A DNA stretch of 64,000 bases from Gautieria morchelliformis (GCA_015179125.1 WHVA01000200.1:1-64000), one strand, 5' to 3'. Positions 12,201-22,542 are shown, counted from the stretch's first letter. A program made the numbers and translations. The notes: a model not told the origin generated them from the letters alone.

Positions 12201-12712
12201 GATATCGTGCATTTCTGGCCACCGAGTCGAATGTCGTAGCCAGCATCATCGCACCGACCGATCGAGACGAGGGTAGCAGCAATTTTTGGAGCATAATATG
12301 TATCTTGCAATGTGACTTCTACTGTTTTATCTCCAACCTTGTTGGATAATACAAGCAGTCCTGAACCGAAGGCATCAAAAGTGCCTTTGTTGGCTGCTCG
12401 GATAGTCCTCGGCTGTGAGAATTGACAGTAGTTCCTCAATAAATTTTTGTGAGGAGTCATATGCGATGTCGTTCCGGTGTCGAGTATAACTATAACTCCT
12501 GAGGATGTGCTCAGATTGAAATTAGAGCACTCGTCTGTTGGGTGCATTTATGCTCCTGCACCAAAATCAAGCATAATATATCCAATTTGTTGTGAGGCCT
12601 TCCAATTTCTTCTCACATTGTTCTTGTATTATGCATCCATTTCTCTGGTTATTTTCGAAATTTTCCACTCATTCCTTATCTCTCTATTTCATCTTGTTAT
12701 TCCTACTTTCAC

Positions 12713-12782
12713 AAGCGGCTGCACCCAGCGGAGTCTGAAATGACTTCGACGCGCGAGCTCTTGGGCGCTAAAGGGCCGGGTA
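12713..12782 (+). promoter_or_regulatory. Conserved core of copia LTRs
   Basis: About 70 bases (from gcggctgcacccagcgg to gcgctaaagggccggg) that are almost unchanged in copia-1 and copia-2 LTRs, while flanking LTR sequence diverges. A promoter, packaging or structural function is an inference. Confidence 0.4.
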
Positions 12783-12812
12783 GTAGTACATGCGCAGTGG
12801 AACACATTTCCC

Positions 12813-12847
12813 CCTCTCTCAGTGACCACTAAATTCACTGAGAGAGG
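12813..12847 (+). promoter_or_regulatory. Copia-2 LTR stem-loop
   Basis: Perfect 13-bp inverted repeat (12,813-12,825 with 12,835-12,847) around a 9-base loop, CCACTAAAT. The stem is identical to that of copia-1 while the loop differs. Confidence 0.6.
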
Positions 12848-13033
12848 CAAGTAAATTAGTCTAGTAGTCTTTGCATTTATTGACCTAGAAATGCTCTGTA
12901 GTGAATTGATTTCTAGGTAGTGTATAATATATTTATAGTGACCACTAAATTCACTGAGAGAGTGAATTGATTTCTAGTCTATTCTTTTGAATAACAAGTC
13001 CATACCTACTGCCTATAATTCCTGTCCTCTACA

Positions 13034-13046
13034 GGGTTATGGGCCC
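13034..13046 (+). promoter_or_regulatory. Copia-2b primer-binding site
   Basis: GGGTTATGGGCCC directly abuts the LTR. It is complementary to the anticodon stem-loop of initiator tRNA-Met, as in Drosophila copia. The Gag start codon (13,039-13,041) is inside it. Confidence 0.8.
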
Positions 13047-16000
13047 CGGAGACACTTCTGAGAAGCTGTTGGGTGTTGAGAAGCTTGCTACTGATGGAAG
13101 TAATTGGCCATTGTGGCGAGCCACTCTCATCAGCTATTTCGAGTCCAAAAATTTGCTCAAGCATGTAGAAGGGAGAGTCACCCGACCTCCTGATCCTCCA
13201 GTCATGCCCCCAGGCCATATTCTAACAGAAGCTGAGGAAACTCAGATGGATAAGGCCGAGGAGAAGCTGGAGAGATACCTTGCTAGAGAAGGACAAGCCA
13301 AGACCCAAATCATCGTCTCAGTGTCAGAGTCATTAGCCCTGATGCTACAGAAGCAGAAGACAGCAAAAGAGACTTGGGATGCACTGGTCAATGAAATGAC
13401 CAAAAAGCCCAAGATGGTCCTCACCAGCCTGCAGAGACAACTCCGCAGTATGAGATGTCCTGAGGATGGAGACTTGAGAGATCACTTGGACAAGGCCCAA
13501 GACCTATATGCTCGTCTTAATGAGATGGGAGCTAGAGTTTCTGAAGAAGAATTCATGGACATAATCCTTGCGTCACTTCCACCATCCTATGAGGCAGTCA
13601 TGAATGCCCTTACAACTTCGCTTGAAGAATGCGGGATGCCATTGGTCCCTGATAATATTATTAGGGTACTAAAGGCTCAGTATGACAGGAAGAAAACACT
13701 CCCGCAAGAAGAGCAGGTGTTTATTGGTTCATCTACTAAGAAGGACCAGAAGGGGCAGAAGGCGCATGTATGCACCAACTGCAAAAAGCCTGGACATTCC
13801 ATCGAAAATTGCTGGGCTAAAGGAGGTGGTAAAGAAGGTCAAGGACCACGTCAGAAGAAGAAAGCCAAAGGCAAGAAGAAGAAGAAGGGTAAAGCAAAAG
13901 CGAATGTTGCCGAAGAAGAGTCTACTTCTGAGGAAAGTGGTGATGGGCATCTTGCCTTCACCAATTTTGACGAGTGCTCTAATTTCAATTTGAGCACATC
14001 CTCAGGAGTTATAGTCATACTCGACACCGGAACGACATCGCATATGACTCCTCACAAAAATTTATTGAGGAACTACTGTCAATTCTCACAGCCGAGGACT
14101 ATCCGAGCAGCCAACAAAGGTACCTTTGATGCCTTCGGCTCAGGACTGCTCGTATTATCCAATAAGGTTGGAGATAGAACAGTAGAAGTCACGTTGCAAG
14201 ATACATACTATGCACCCAAAATTGCTGCTACCCTCGTCTCGATCGGTCGGTGCGATGATGCTGGCTACGACATTCGACTCGGTGGCCAGAAATGCACAAT
14301 ATCTAATGCTGCTGGAAAAGTATTGATGCAAGCACCGAAAGTCAATGGCTTATATCGACTAGACCTCCAGTCACCAAGTGCTCAAGCCCATATGTGTTTA
14401 TCTGCCATGGAAATTCATCAAAAGATGGGGCACATCTCGCAGAAGTCCCTACAACATCTATTAAATCATGGCATGATATTGGGCATTGAACTGAGCTCAA
14501 CAGGCGATAGAATTGTCTGTGATGCGTGTATTCAGGCCAAGATTGCGCGCAAACCTCTTCCTCGAGAACCCAGAGACCGAACATCAAAATTCGGTGACAG
14601 AATTTATTCTGATGTCTGGGGACCTGCAAGACACCTCACGATCGATAAGAAGTCATATTATGTCTCCTTTATCGATGACTACTCAAGAGAATCGGTGATC
14701 TATCTCATGGCGAACAAATCAGAAGCATTCTCAAAGTACAAGCTCTACGAGGCTTTAATGCTTCGACAGAGAAATGTGCACATCAAGGCACTTGTTTCTG
14801 ATCGAGGGGGCGAGTATATGAGCTCTGAATTCGAACAGCATCTAGCCAAACAAGGCACGAAGCATCAGTTGACGGTACACGACACACCAGAGTCCAATGG
14901 TGTTGCGGAACGCCTGAATCGAACTCTCACTGAGAGAACTCGTGCCATGCTGCTAGAATCAGGCCTTCCTAAGATATTATGGGGCTATGCGATACAGCAT
15001 GCCAATTATCTTAGGAATAGGACGCATACAAGAGCTCTACCAGATAAAACGCCCTACGAGATGATTCACCATGAAAAACCGAATCTCAAAGACATTCACG
15101 CGTGGGGAACTGAAATTTACGTTAAAATCACTCAGGGAGATAAATTGGCAGCTCGTGCCAAGAGAGCTCGGTGGATAGGAATTTCTGAGCAGAGCCATGG
15201 TCATTATGTTTATTGGCCTGACTCGCACAAAGTTTCTGTCGAGCGGAACGTTGTCTTTGATTCAGAAATGAAGAAGGGAAAGGTCCCAATCATTTCTATT
15301 GAGGAATCCAAGCTACCTACGTCTAAAGAAGAGAAGAAGGCCATTCCGGCATCAGTGCCTGTGCCCGGTCGCTTAGTCAGCGAAGAGGCAAAGATCGAAG
15401 AAATTGATGAAAATGCACCAGAGGAATATCTTGAAAAGCTGCAACCTATTCAGGGAGTTGATGACAGACCTAGAGAAGCTGAACCGATAAGGAGAAGCGA
15501 AAGGATCCGTCAACAACAAGTGCAGCCGGCCCCATCAGGTCCTGTAACAAGATCTCAAACCCAGAGACAAGCTGGCGCACATATGACTACGCTAGCTTAC
15601 GAGGACGTTGAGGACCATAAAGAAGTTTTATTCGACCAAGAATTATCCTCCGAGATTGATGGCATCAGTAGCTATGAGTGTGCCATCAGTGCGTTTCTAA
15701 CCGACGGTCAAAACAATAACAAGGCGCCGGATTTGAGTCAAATTGAACCTAGCAATGCAGACGAAGCTCTGAATAATCCTATATGGAAGAAATCAATGGA
15801 CAAAGAGTATGAGGCCCTAATCGACAAGGGAGTGTGGGAACGAGCCAAACCACCTCCTGGAGCCAATATTGTCGGTAATAAATGGGTCTACCTTTGGAAG
15901 CGTAATCCAGAAGGGAAACCAATAATGCCTAAATCAAGAATGGTCGCCCAAGGCTTCACACAGAAGTTTGGAGTCGACTATGATGAGACATACTCACCTG

Positions 16001-17283
16001 TTGCTCGGTTATCCTCCCTACGGATCATATGCGCCATTGCTGCTAGGAATGACTGGCCTATCCATCAAATGGACGTGGACTATGCATACCTCAATGCTAC
16101 GTTGCCCGAACCTATTTACATGAAGCAGCCGTATGGATATGAGTCAGGAGACAAAGGCGAAGTGCTACTTTTGAAGAAAGCACTCTACGGCCTCAAGCAA
16201 TCTGGAAGAGAATGGTACAAACGTCTAAGTGGTGAATTCCACAAGTTAGGATTCACTACGTCAGCCACAGACGGGGCTGTATTTTATAGACGTGGCGAAA
16301 AGGGGCATGTGATCATTGCAACAGCTGTGGACGACCTTACCATCACAGCTGAGAATCAATCAGTCCTGGATGAAGTCAAACGAGATCTTGCTCAGGTCTT
16401 CAGTATGAAAGATCTAGGCGAGATTCATTGGCTATTGAATCTCAAAATCGAAAGAGACTGGCAGAAGAAGACCATTGCAATTTCACAACCTGCATACATC
16501 GAGAAGATCATCAAAAAATTTAATCTCGAAGATGCAAAGACTTATGCTACGCCTCTTGATCCAGCCGCAAAATTATCTAAAGACCAATGTCCTTCTACAG
16601 AGAGAGGCAAGAAAGCCATGTCGAAGTTTCCATACAGGCAAGCTATAGGATCACTGATGTGGGCGGCTGTAGCCACTCGACCTGACATTGCATTTGCGGT
16701 GTCATTACTCTCGCAATTCCTTGAAAATCCAGGTGGCACACACTGGAATGCAGTCAAACGTGTCTTCAAATATTTGAAAGGCACGAAGCATTACAAGCTC
16801 ACACTTGGAAGAAATCAAGACGGCTTGATGGGGTATTCAGATGCGGATTGGGGTTCACAGAGTCATAGGCGTTCGTATTCGGCATACTTATTTCAGATTG
16901 ATGGAGGCACTGTTTCATGGAGTTGCCAGAAACAGTCGATAGTAGCCCTCTCATCAACTGAAGCCGAATTCGTCGCCCTGACCCATGCGGGCAAAGAGGC
17001 TCTTTGGATGCGCCATTTTATTTCTGAAATATTCCAACCACTGAACAGACCCATCCAAGTTTATTCAGACAATCAATCAGCCATTGCCATCACGTATGGC
17101 ACCCAACAACACACGAGAACCAAGCATTTCGACATCAGGTTATATTTCCTTCGAGATATAATCAAAAATCAACAAGCCAAGCTCGTTTATTTGCCAACCG
17201 AACAAATGTTGGCAGATATCCTCACTAAAGGACTTCCTAGTCCTAGAGTGAAGATTCTCAACGAGCAAATCGGAATATATTAA
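13039..17283 (+). CDS. Gag-Pol polyprotein of Copia-2b (1,414 aa, intact)
   Basis: A single-frame Ty1/copia polyprotein that packages, cuts, reverse-transcribes and integrates the element. Approximate residues: Gag capsid region 1-240; CCHC knuckle CTNCKKPGHSIENC near 245; lysine-rich tract 265-290; aspartic protease LDTGTTSHM near 327; integrase zinc ligands HQKMGH near 459 and CDAC near 495; catalytic D near 523 (YSDVWGP), D near 587 (SDRGGEY), E near 622 (SNGVAERLN); an acidic linker 780-920; reverse transcriptase 930-1,170 with AVDD near 1,095 instead of the usual YVDD; RNase H with SDADW (1,266), STEAEF and SDNQSA. Gag and Pol share one frame without a slippage site, so stoichiometry must be set another way. 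The start is the first ATG in frame after the LTR. Confidence 0.96.
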   Translation: MGPGDTSEKLLGVEKLATDGSNWPLWRATLISYFESKNLLKHVEGRVTRPPDPPVMPPGHILTEAEETQMDKAEEKLERYLAREGQAKTQIIVSVSESLALMLQKQKTAKETWDALVNEMTKKPKMVLTSLQRQLRSMRCPEDGDLRDHLDKAQDLYARLNEMGARVSEEEFMDIILASLPPSYEAVMNALTTSLEECGMPLVPDNIIRVLKAQYDRKKTLPQEEQVFIGSSTKKDQKGQKAHVCTNCKKPGHSIENCWAKGGGKEGQGPRQKKKAKGKKKKKGKAKANVAEEESTSEESGDGHLAFTNFDECSNFNLSTSSGVIVILDTGTTSHMTPHKNLLRNYCQFSQPRTIRAANKGTFDAFGSGLLVLSNKVGDRTVEVTLQDTYYAPKIAATLVSIGRCDDAGYDIRLGGQKCTISNAAGKVLMQAPKVNGLYRLDLQSPSAQAHMCLSAMEIHQKMGHISQKSLQHLLNHGMILGIELSSTGDRIVCDACIQAKIARKPLPREPRDRTSKFGDRIYSDVWGPARHLTIDKKSYYVSFIDDYSRESVIYLMANKSEAFSKYKLYEALMLRQRNVHIKALVSDRGGEYMSSEFEQHLAKQGTKHQLTVHDTPESNGVAERLNRTLTERTRAMLLESGLPKILWGYAIQHANYLRNRTHTRALPDKTPYEMIHHEKPNLKDIHAWGTEIYVKITQGDKLAARAKRARWIGISEQSHGHYVYWPDSHKVSVERNVVFDSEMKKGKVPIISIEESKLPTSKEEKKAIPASVPVPGRLVSEEAKIEEIDENAPEEYLEKLQPIQGVDDRPREAEPIRRSERIRQQQVQPAPSGPVTRSQTQRQAGAHMTTLAYEDVEDHKEVLFDQELSSEIDGISSYECAISAFLTDGQNNNKAPDLSQIEPSNADEALNNPIWKKSMDKEYEALIDKGVWERAKPPPGANIVGNKWVYLWKRNPEGKPIMPKSRMVAQGFTQKFGVDYDETYSPVARLSSLRIICAIAARNDWPIHQMDVDYAYLNATLPEPIYMKQPYGYESGDKGEVLLLKKALYGLKQSGREWYKRLSGEFHKLGFTTSATDGAVFYRRGEKGHVIIATAVDDLTITAENQSVLDEVKRDLAQVFSMKDLGEIHWLLNLKIERDWQKKTIAISQPAYIEKIIKKFNLEDAKTYATPLDPAAKLSKDQCPSTERGKKAMSKFPYRQAIGSLMWAAVATRPDIAFAVSLLSQFLENPGGTHWNAVKRVFKYLKGTKHYKLTLGRNQDGLMGYSDADWGSQSHRRSYSAYLFQIDGGTVSWSCQKQSIVALSSTEAEFVALTHAGKEALWMRHFISEIFQPLNRPIQVYSDNQSAIAITYGTQQHTRTKHFDIRLYFLRDIIKNQQAKLVYLPTEQMLADILTKGLPSPRVKILNEQIGIY

Positions 17284-17287
17284 GCTT

Positions 17288-17296
17288 GAGGGGGCG
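17288..17296 (+). promoter_or_regulatory. Copia-2b polypurine tract
   Basis: gagggggcg immediately before the 3' LTR, five bases after the stop codon. The same tract precedes the 3' LTR of the other copia copies. Confidence 0.75.
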
Positions 17297-17794
17297 TGTT
17301 GGGTGCATTTATGCTCCTGCACCAAAATCAAGCATAATATATCCAATTTGTTGTGAGGCCTTCCAATTTCTTCTCACATTGTTCTTGTATTATGCATCCA
17401 TTTCTCTGGTTATTTTCGAAATTTTCCACTCATTCCTTATCTCTCTATTTCATCTTGTTATTCCTACTTTCACAAGCGGCTGCACCCAGCGGAGTCTGAA
17501 ATGACTTCGACGCGCGAGCTCTTGGGCGCTAAAGGGCCGGGTAGTAGTACATGCGCAGTGGAACACATTTCCCCCTCTCTCAGTGACCACTAAATTCACT
17601 GAGAGAGGCAAGTAAATTAGTCTAGTAGTCTTTGCATTTATTGACCTAGAAATGCTCTGTAGTGAATTGATTTCTAGGTAGTGTATAATATATTTATAGT
17701 GACCACTAAATTCACTGAGAGAGTGAATTGATTTCTAGTCTATTCTTTTGAATAACAAGTCCATACCTACTGCCTATAATTCCTGTCCTCTACA
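17297..17794 (+). repeat. Copia-2b 3' LTR
   Basis: 498 bp; I see no difference from 12,536-13,033. Followed by TSD tcgtc. Confidence 0.95.
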
Positions 17795-18721
17795 TCGTCA
17801 AAATTGGTGAAGGCAAGATGCCCATCACCACTTTCCTCAGAAGAGGACTCTTCTTCGGCAACATTCGCTTTTGCTTTACCCTTCTTCTTCTTCTTGCCTT
17901 TGGCTTTTTTCTTCTGACGTGGTCCTTGACCTTCTTTACCACCTCCTTTAGCCCAGCAATTTTCGATAGAATGTCCAGGCTTTTTGCAGTTGGTGCATAT
18001 ATGCGCCTTCTGCGCCTTCTGGTCCTTCTTAGTAGATGAACCAATAAACACCTGCTCTTCTTGCGGGAGTGTTTTCTTCCTGTCATACTGAGCCTTTAGT
18101 ACCCTAATAATATTATCAGGGACCAATGGCATCCCGCATTCTTCAAGCGAAGTGGTAAGGGCGTTCATGACTGCCTCATAGGATGGTGGAAGTGACGCAA
18201 GGATGATGTCCATGAATTCTTCTTCAGAAACTCTAGCTCCCATCTCATTAAGACGAGCATATAGGTCTTGGGCCTTGTCCAAATGATCTCTCAAGTCTCC
18301 ATCCTCAGGACATCTCATACTGCGGAGTTGTCTCTGCAGGCTGGTGAGGACCATCTTGGGCTTTTTGGTCATCTCATTGACCAGTGCATCCCAAGTCTCT
18401 TTTGCTGTCTTCTGCTTCTGTAGCATCAGGGCTAATGACTCTGACACTGAGACGATGATTTGGGTCTTGGCTTGTCCTTCTCTAGCAAGGTATCTCTCCA
18501 GCTTCTCCTCAGCCTTATCCATCTGAGTTTCCTCAGCTTCTGTAAGAATATGGCCTGGGGGCATAACTGGAGGATCAGGAGGTCAAGTGACTCTCCCTTC
18601 TACATGCTTGAGTAGATTTTTGGACTCGAAATAGCTGATGAGAGTGGCTCGCCACAATGGCCAATTACTTCCATCAGTAGCAAGCTTCTCAACACCCAAT
18701 AGCTTCTCAGAAGTGTCTCCA

Positions 18722-18734
18722 GGGCCCATAACCC
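18722..18734 (-). promoter_or_regulatory. Copia-2a primer-binding site
   Basis: Minus strand GGGTTATGGGCCC directly beside the 5' LTR; includes the Gag ATG. Confidence 0.75.
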
Positions 18735-19231
18735 TGTAGTAGACAGGAATTATAGGCAGTAGGTATGGACTTGTTGCTCAAAAGAATAGACTAGAAAACA
18801 ATTCACTCTCTCAGTGAATTTAGTTGTCACTGTAAATATATTATACACTACCTAGAAAACAATTCACTACAGAGGATTTCTAGGTTAATAAATCGAAAGA
18901 ATGCTAGACTAATTTACTTGCCTCTCTCAGTGAATTTAGTTGTCACTGAGAGAGGGGGAAAATGTTTCACTGTGCATGTACTACTACCCGGCCCTTTAGC
19001 GCCCAAGAGTTCGCGCGTCGAAGTCATTTCAGACTCCGCTGGGTGCAGCCGCTTGTGAAAATAGAAATAACAAGATGAAATGGAGAGACAGGGAGTGAGT
19101 GGAAAATTTCGAAAATAACCAGAGAAATGGATGCATGATACAAGAACAAAATGAGAAGAAATTGAGAAACCACACAACAAATTGGATATATTATGCTTGA
19201 TTTTGGTGCAGGAGCATAAATGCACCCAACA
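18735..19231 (-). repeat. Copia-2a 5' LTR
   Basis: 497 bp; TSD cataa follows at 19,232-19,236. Differs from its partner at tgtagtag versus tgtagagg and a few other bases. Confidence 0.93.
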
Positions 19232-19639
19232 CATAAGCCGCGCGGTCTGGCGGCGGGGGTGCGCTCTGTTTGCAATCTCGACGTTCACTGGCCGCGCATG
19301 CATGCATGAGTGGGCGCGGGCACGTTTGTCTGTACGGGACCTCACTTGTTCGTGACGTAGTGATGCACGCGGGATGGGTGGTAGCGCGGTCGTAAGGTCT
19401 GCGGTCGGCGTGCGAACGACAGGGATGCGTCCCGCAGTCCTTGGTCGGCTGTGGCGTGAGGGACAAGTGTATGTGAGTGCAGGTGTACGTGAGGGCGGCG
19501 GACGTGGTGGCGTGTTTGCACGCGAACAGGAGCGCGGGTAGGAGGCTGTGGTGCAGAGCGGCGGTTCGAGGCTGCGCAATACGGGACCGTGGAGCATGCA
19601 TCGATCAAAGCATCACATGGTGCACATGGAATCTCAGAG

Positions 19640-20345
19640 CGCGCACTGGAGCTGGCGGACTCTGGGAAAAGATCGGTGGCGATCGCCATGCCGATATCGA
19701 AAGGATCATCAGCATGCTCAAAAAGTTGAAGAAACTGCCAGGGTCAGAGGGCATATCATCTCCCTCTTCGCCTGCGATGCGACTGTATAGCATCGTCAAC
19801 TCTTTCAAGTCGTCTTTCCATTGTACCTTGGTCGCCTGAGGTGCGACATGTTGTTCCCAGTCAAATTCTAGCATGGTAGAAGTAATACCGTCCGCATTCG
19901 GTACACCGCTCTCTGCAGGAGGTGGCGGATACTTGTATTCCTTTGTGAGAACCTCATCACTGAAATACGGGTTGCTTTTGAAGTGGAATTCAAGAGTGAA
20001 GCACCGCGGCTCAGTTTTGTCCCATATAACCCAAATGTCCTCCCTCCAAGTACGATAGAGCATCTTGATCCTGAGCGTGCTGTAGGTGGAGAAAAGTACC
20101 AGGCAGATTAGTCAATGCCTGAGGCCAGAAGTTGGGTATTGTCTTCAAAATGGCACGACATTTGGCGTAGACGGGCTCCAAATATGCTTGGGCACGTCTC
20201 TCAAGCACCAATTCAGCAGCTCCTTTCCTAGCTCTATGAGCTTCAGAGAATCCTCAGCACTGATCTCAACCTCCTTGTTGACAGACGTGCCATTCCTAAA
20301 TACTTCAGCCCCTGGAGAGGCACGCTTTTTGGCAGGCAACATAGT
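19640..20345 (-). pseudogene. Nucleosome assembly protein (NAP1/SET) family fragment
   Basis: NAP/SET proteins are histone chaperones. On the minus strand the pieces, in order, are a start-like MLPAKKRASPG (ATG at 20,342), the helix segment LERRAQAYLEPVYAKCRAI with IPNFWPQAL (about 20,215-20,110), the core EDIWVIWDKTEP / FTLEFHFKSNPYFSDEVLTK (about 20,035-19,935) and the C-terminal SFFNF + EHADDPFDIGMAIATDLFP (about 19,730-19,660). Moving from piece to piece needs at least three frameshifts; the last is one missing T in a T run near 19,716. No clear intron interrupts about 700 bp, although basidiomycete genes usually have several. It lies inside element 6 in the same orientation, so capture through an RNA copy is plausible. 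Confidence 0.75.
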
Positions 20346-20785
20346 TAAAGGAGGAAAGGGAGGAAGGAAGAGTGCTCTTGAGAACGTACATCGTGACATC
20401 TTTGCGGGGCCATAGCTTTTTCAAGTCCTTCCAGGGCTGTCTTCACCCGTCTCTGCTCCTTCTCCATCCCTTCATTATCTCCTGGGCAGTAGACGCACGC
20501 GTGTGCAAGAGGTCGTCCGGAGGTAACAGCTGCGTCACAGGTGCGTGATGTGTGCGGAGAGAGGTGCGCGTCTACGCAGTCCTAGAGCGCTACCGTGGCC
20601 CGTTGGGAGGTGCCGGGCGTAGACGCGATGCTTCTGCACGATGTCGGCCATGTCTCCCACCTTTTGAAGCCCCAGATGGTGCTGTAGGCTGGTGCGCGGG
20701 TGAGTGCAGTGGGACGAGCAAACAAGCAGTGGGACGGGGGAGGCTAGGGTTGGAGGCATCCCTTCAGATACGGAAAGGGTGGTAG

Positions 20786-21433
20786 TGTTACGTATCGAGA
20801 TTTCCGCTAAGTCAGAACTGGAAAGGACAGCGGCTTCAACTTGTTGGTTGCGCCCCCGATGAACTATCGTCCTAGGTATTTCGGAAATGGGTCGAAGGCG
20901 GAATGTACTGAACTGAAGGTTAGTTGGAACTTGAGGCGGAATTGAGGCAGAAGACGGAAGGCGGAGAGACTGAGGTTTTGCTAGACTGGCTGTGCTAAGA
21001 ACAGGAGATGGAGCGAAGGAAATCAAGTATCTAAGGTGATTATCTGATAGCAGAATAACAGACATACATGACAGGCTTTTATACAAAGGGCTGAGACAAC
21101 AGGTAATGGGGTAGTACTAAGCAAATTCCGGGGGAAGCAGAAGTCAAGTAGACAATGCGTGGGAACTAACTAATTGGGAACAATGCGACTACAAGGGGGT
21201 TTAGGGTAAGGTAGAACAATGGCAAAGAACAAGGGGTCGGGAAAACATATCTGACAACGAGACACAAGGAGGGCCGGACATATGGTTTTGATGAATGGTG
21301 AGGTGGGTCCGGTGGGTCCGAGCGAGTCGAAAGAACAAGGGAATAGAACAATGGGTGGAATGTCGGAAATATCGGAGGGGCGGAAAGTGTTGCAGAACTG
21401 AAGGTCGGAAGTCGGAAATGAACGGTCGTAACA
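20786..21433. repeat. Solo LTR, family F3
   Basis: 648 bp from TGTTACGTAT to GGTCGTAACA, flanked by TSD ggtag (20,781-20,785; 21,434-21,438). A second copy is at 37,828-38,479. No full element of this family is in the window. Confidence 0.92.
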
Positions 21434-21438
21434 GGTAG

Positions 21439-22542
21439 TCGAGGGTGGAGCTGCCACTGCATTGGGCACCCCTAGCCACATTGGCTTTGCGTGTACAGGC
21501 AAGGACGACCTCATCGGTGTTGCTCATGCATTGAGCCCTCGGGACCCTTTCCAGGAGGTAACCTCAATTGGAATCCCCCGAGACCTACAGCCACGCTATC
21601 CAGTTTACTTGTGCTTCTTCACACCACCCTCCACGTGCTTTTCTCCATCAGCAACCGGTTTCTGTTGGCCTCGTCGAATGATGTGTGGTACGACAGTTGA
21701 GTAACGTGTGCAGTTGCTCAGGCGACACGTGCGTGTTGTGACGTCGCCGTTGATACACCTGCCGCGCACGATGTAGGTCGGGACTTACGCACTTCCGTGG
21801 ACTTGATTTGCAGTCACTCCTCTTCCTCATGTCTCGAGCGTTCCTCTGCAAGATACACAAGTCACGATCGTGGTACGTCTGGAGGCTTCTCCCCGCTCTA
21901 CATTCTCCCATCCTGTCCTTCCAGTGAGACGATAAATAAACAAGGGAGGGGAACCGAGTAAAGGGCGGCGGAAAGTGTCGTGCCGTGAAATGGATGTCGG
22001 ATGGAGGACACACGAGGGTGGGTGGATGCGAGGGCGCGGGTTTAAGGTGTGTGTAGAAAGCGGATCGAAGGGTGATGTCGTGGGGGGTAGGCGATGTAGA
22101 GTAGACACCGGGGGGTGCGTGTAGTAGATAATCAGAGAGTAATGAAGGGTGTGATGGTTTATGGTGTCACCTTGGCCTTCAGAGGGTGGTCCACCCTACC
22201 GCGGGTTGCACAGCTTTTAACGTGTCATCATGAAGCGAATCAGAGGATGGTGCACGGGTGACCCTTGCGTCATCCGGATGTCTCCAGCTGTGGCCGTTCA
22301 CATCCTTTGTTACTGATACGATGTTGGAGCGAGAACCGGGATGTCTGCAAGTGCGTTGCGGTCGCTTTGTAAGACCTCCACTCGCCGCCTTTCACACTGT
22401 TACTCGCGCTCGTGGAAAGTCAGTGGGCTTCCGCAACGTGAGGAGGGAGCAGCGTGGGATGCTGTAATCTCTGCGCAAGGAACTACTCGTGTTCGAAGTG
22501 TGCAGCCATACCGTAGGTCCTCGGTTGGTGACCCTATTCTGC
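21439..22542. other. Element 6 internal sequence without recognisable genes
   Basis: Several 60-120 codon frames on both strands, none with a motif I recognise and none extending a neighbour. In minus orientation this is the leader after the 5' LTR; a primer-binding site is not obvious next to 22,542. Confidence 0.5.

Larger units (their letters stand above)
12536..13033 (+). repeat. Copia-2b 5' LTR
   Basis: 498 bp, TGTTGGGTGC...CCTCTACA. Carries the 13-bp stem-loop at 12,813-12,847 and a partial repeat of its 3' half, followed by a second copy of gtgaattgatttctag, at 12,938-12,977. Confidence 0.95.
12536..17794 (+). mobile_element. Copia-2 copy b, intact Ty1/copia retrotransposon
   Basis: 5,259 bp with two 498-bp LTRs that look identical, a primer-binding site, one uninterrupted Gag-Pol frame and a polypurine tract. 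TSD tcgtc (12,531-12,535; 17,795-17,799) lies inside copy a. All parts needed for autonomous transposition appear present. Confidence 0.96.
9221..18729 (-). pseudogene. Copia-2a Gag-Pol, two nonsense codons plus nested element
   Basis: Same polyprotein as at 13,039-17,283 (over 90% identical by eye). ATG at 18,729 lies in the primer-binding site (18,722-18,734). The frame has a TGA at 18,583-18,585 in the Gag N-terminus and another at 9,824-9,826 before RNase H. In the intact copies both codons are CGA (arginine), so each is one C-to-T change at a CpG. Copy b interrupts the frame between the CCHC knuckle and the protease (17,800/12,535). No frameshift is evident elsewhere. Confidence 0.92.
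8712..19231 (-). mobile_element. Copia-2 copy a, inactive, interrupted by Copia-2 copy b
   Basis: A minus-strand Ty1/copia element with LTRs at 8,712-9,207 and 18,735-19,231, flanked by TSD cataa (8,707-8,711; 19,232-19,236). It is split by copy b (12,536-17,794), which duplicated tcgtc inside the reading frame. LTRs differ at only a few positions, for example near 8,716 and 8,936. Confidence 0.95.

Noticed and set aside
19237-19600. Frames with Arg/His/Pro/Thr-rich translations
   Set aside because: Low-complexity GC-rich sequence beyond the end of the NAP fragment; no protein signature.
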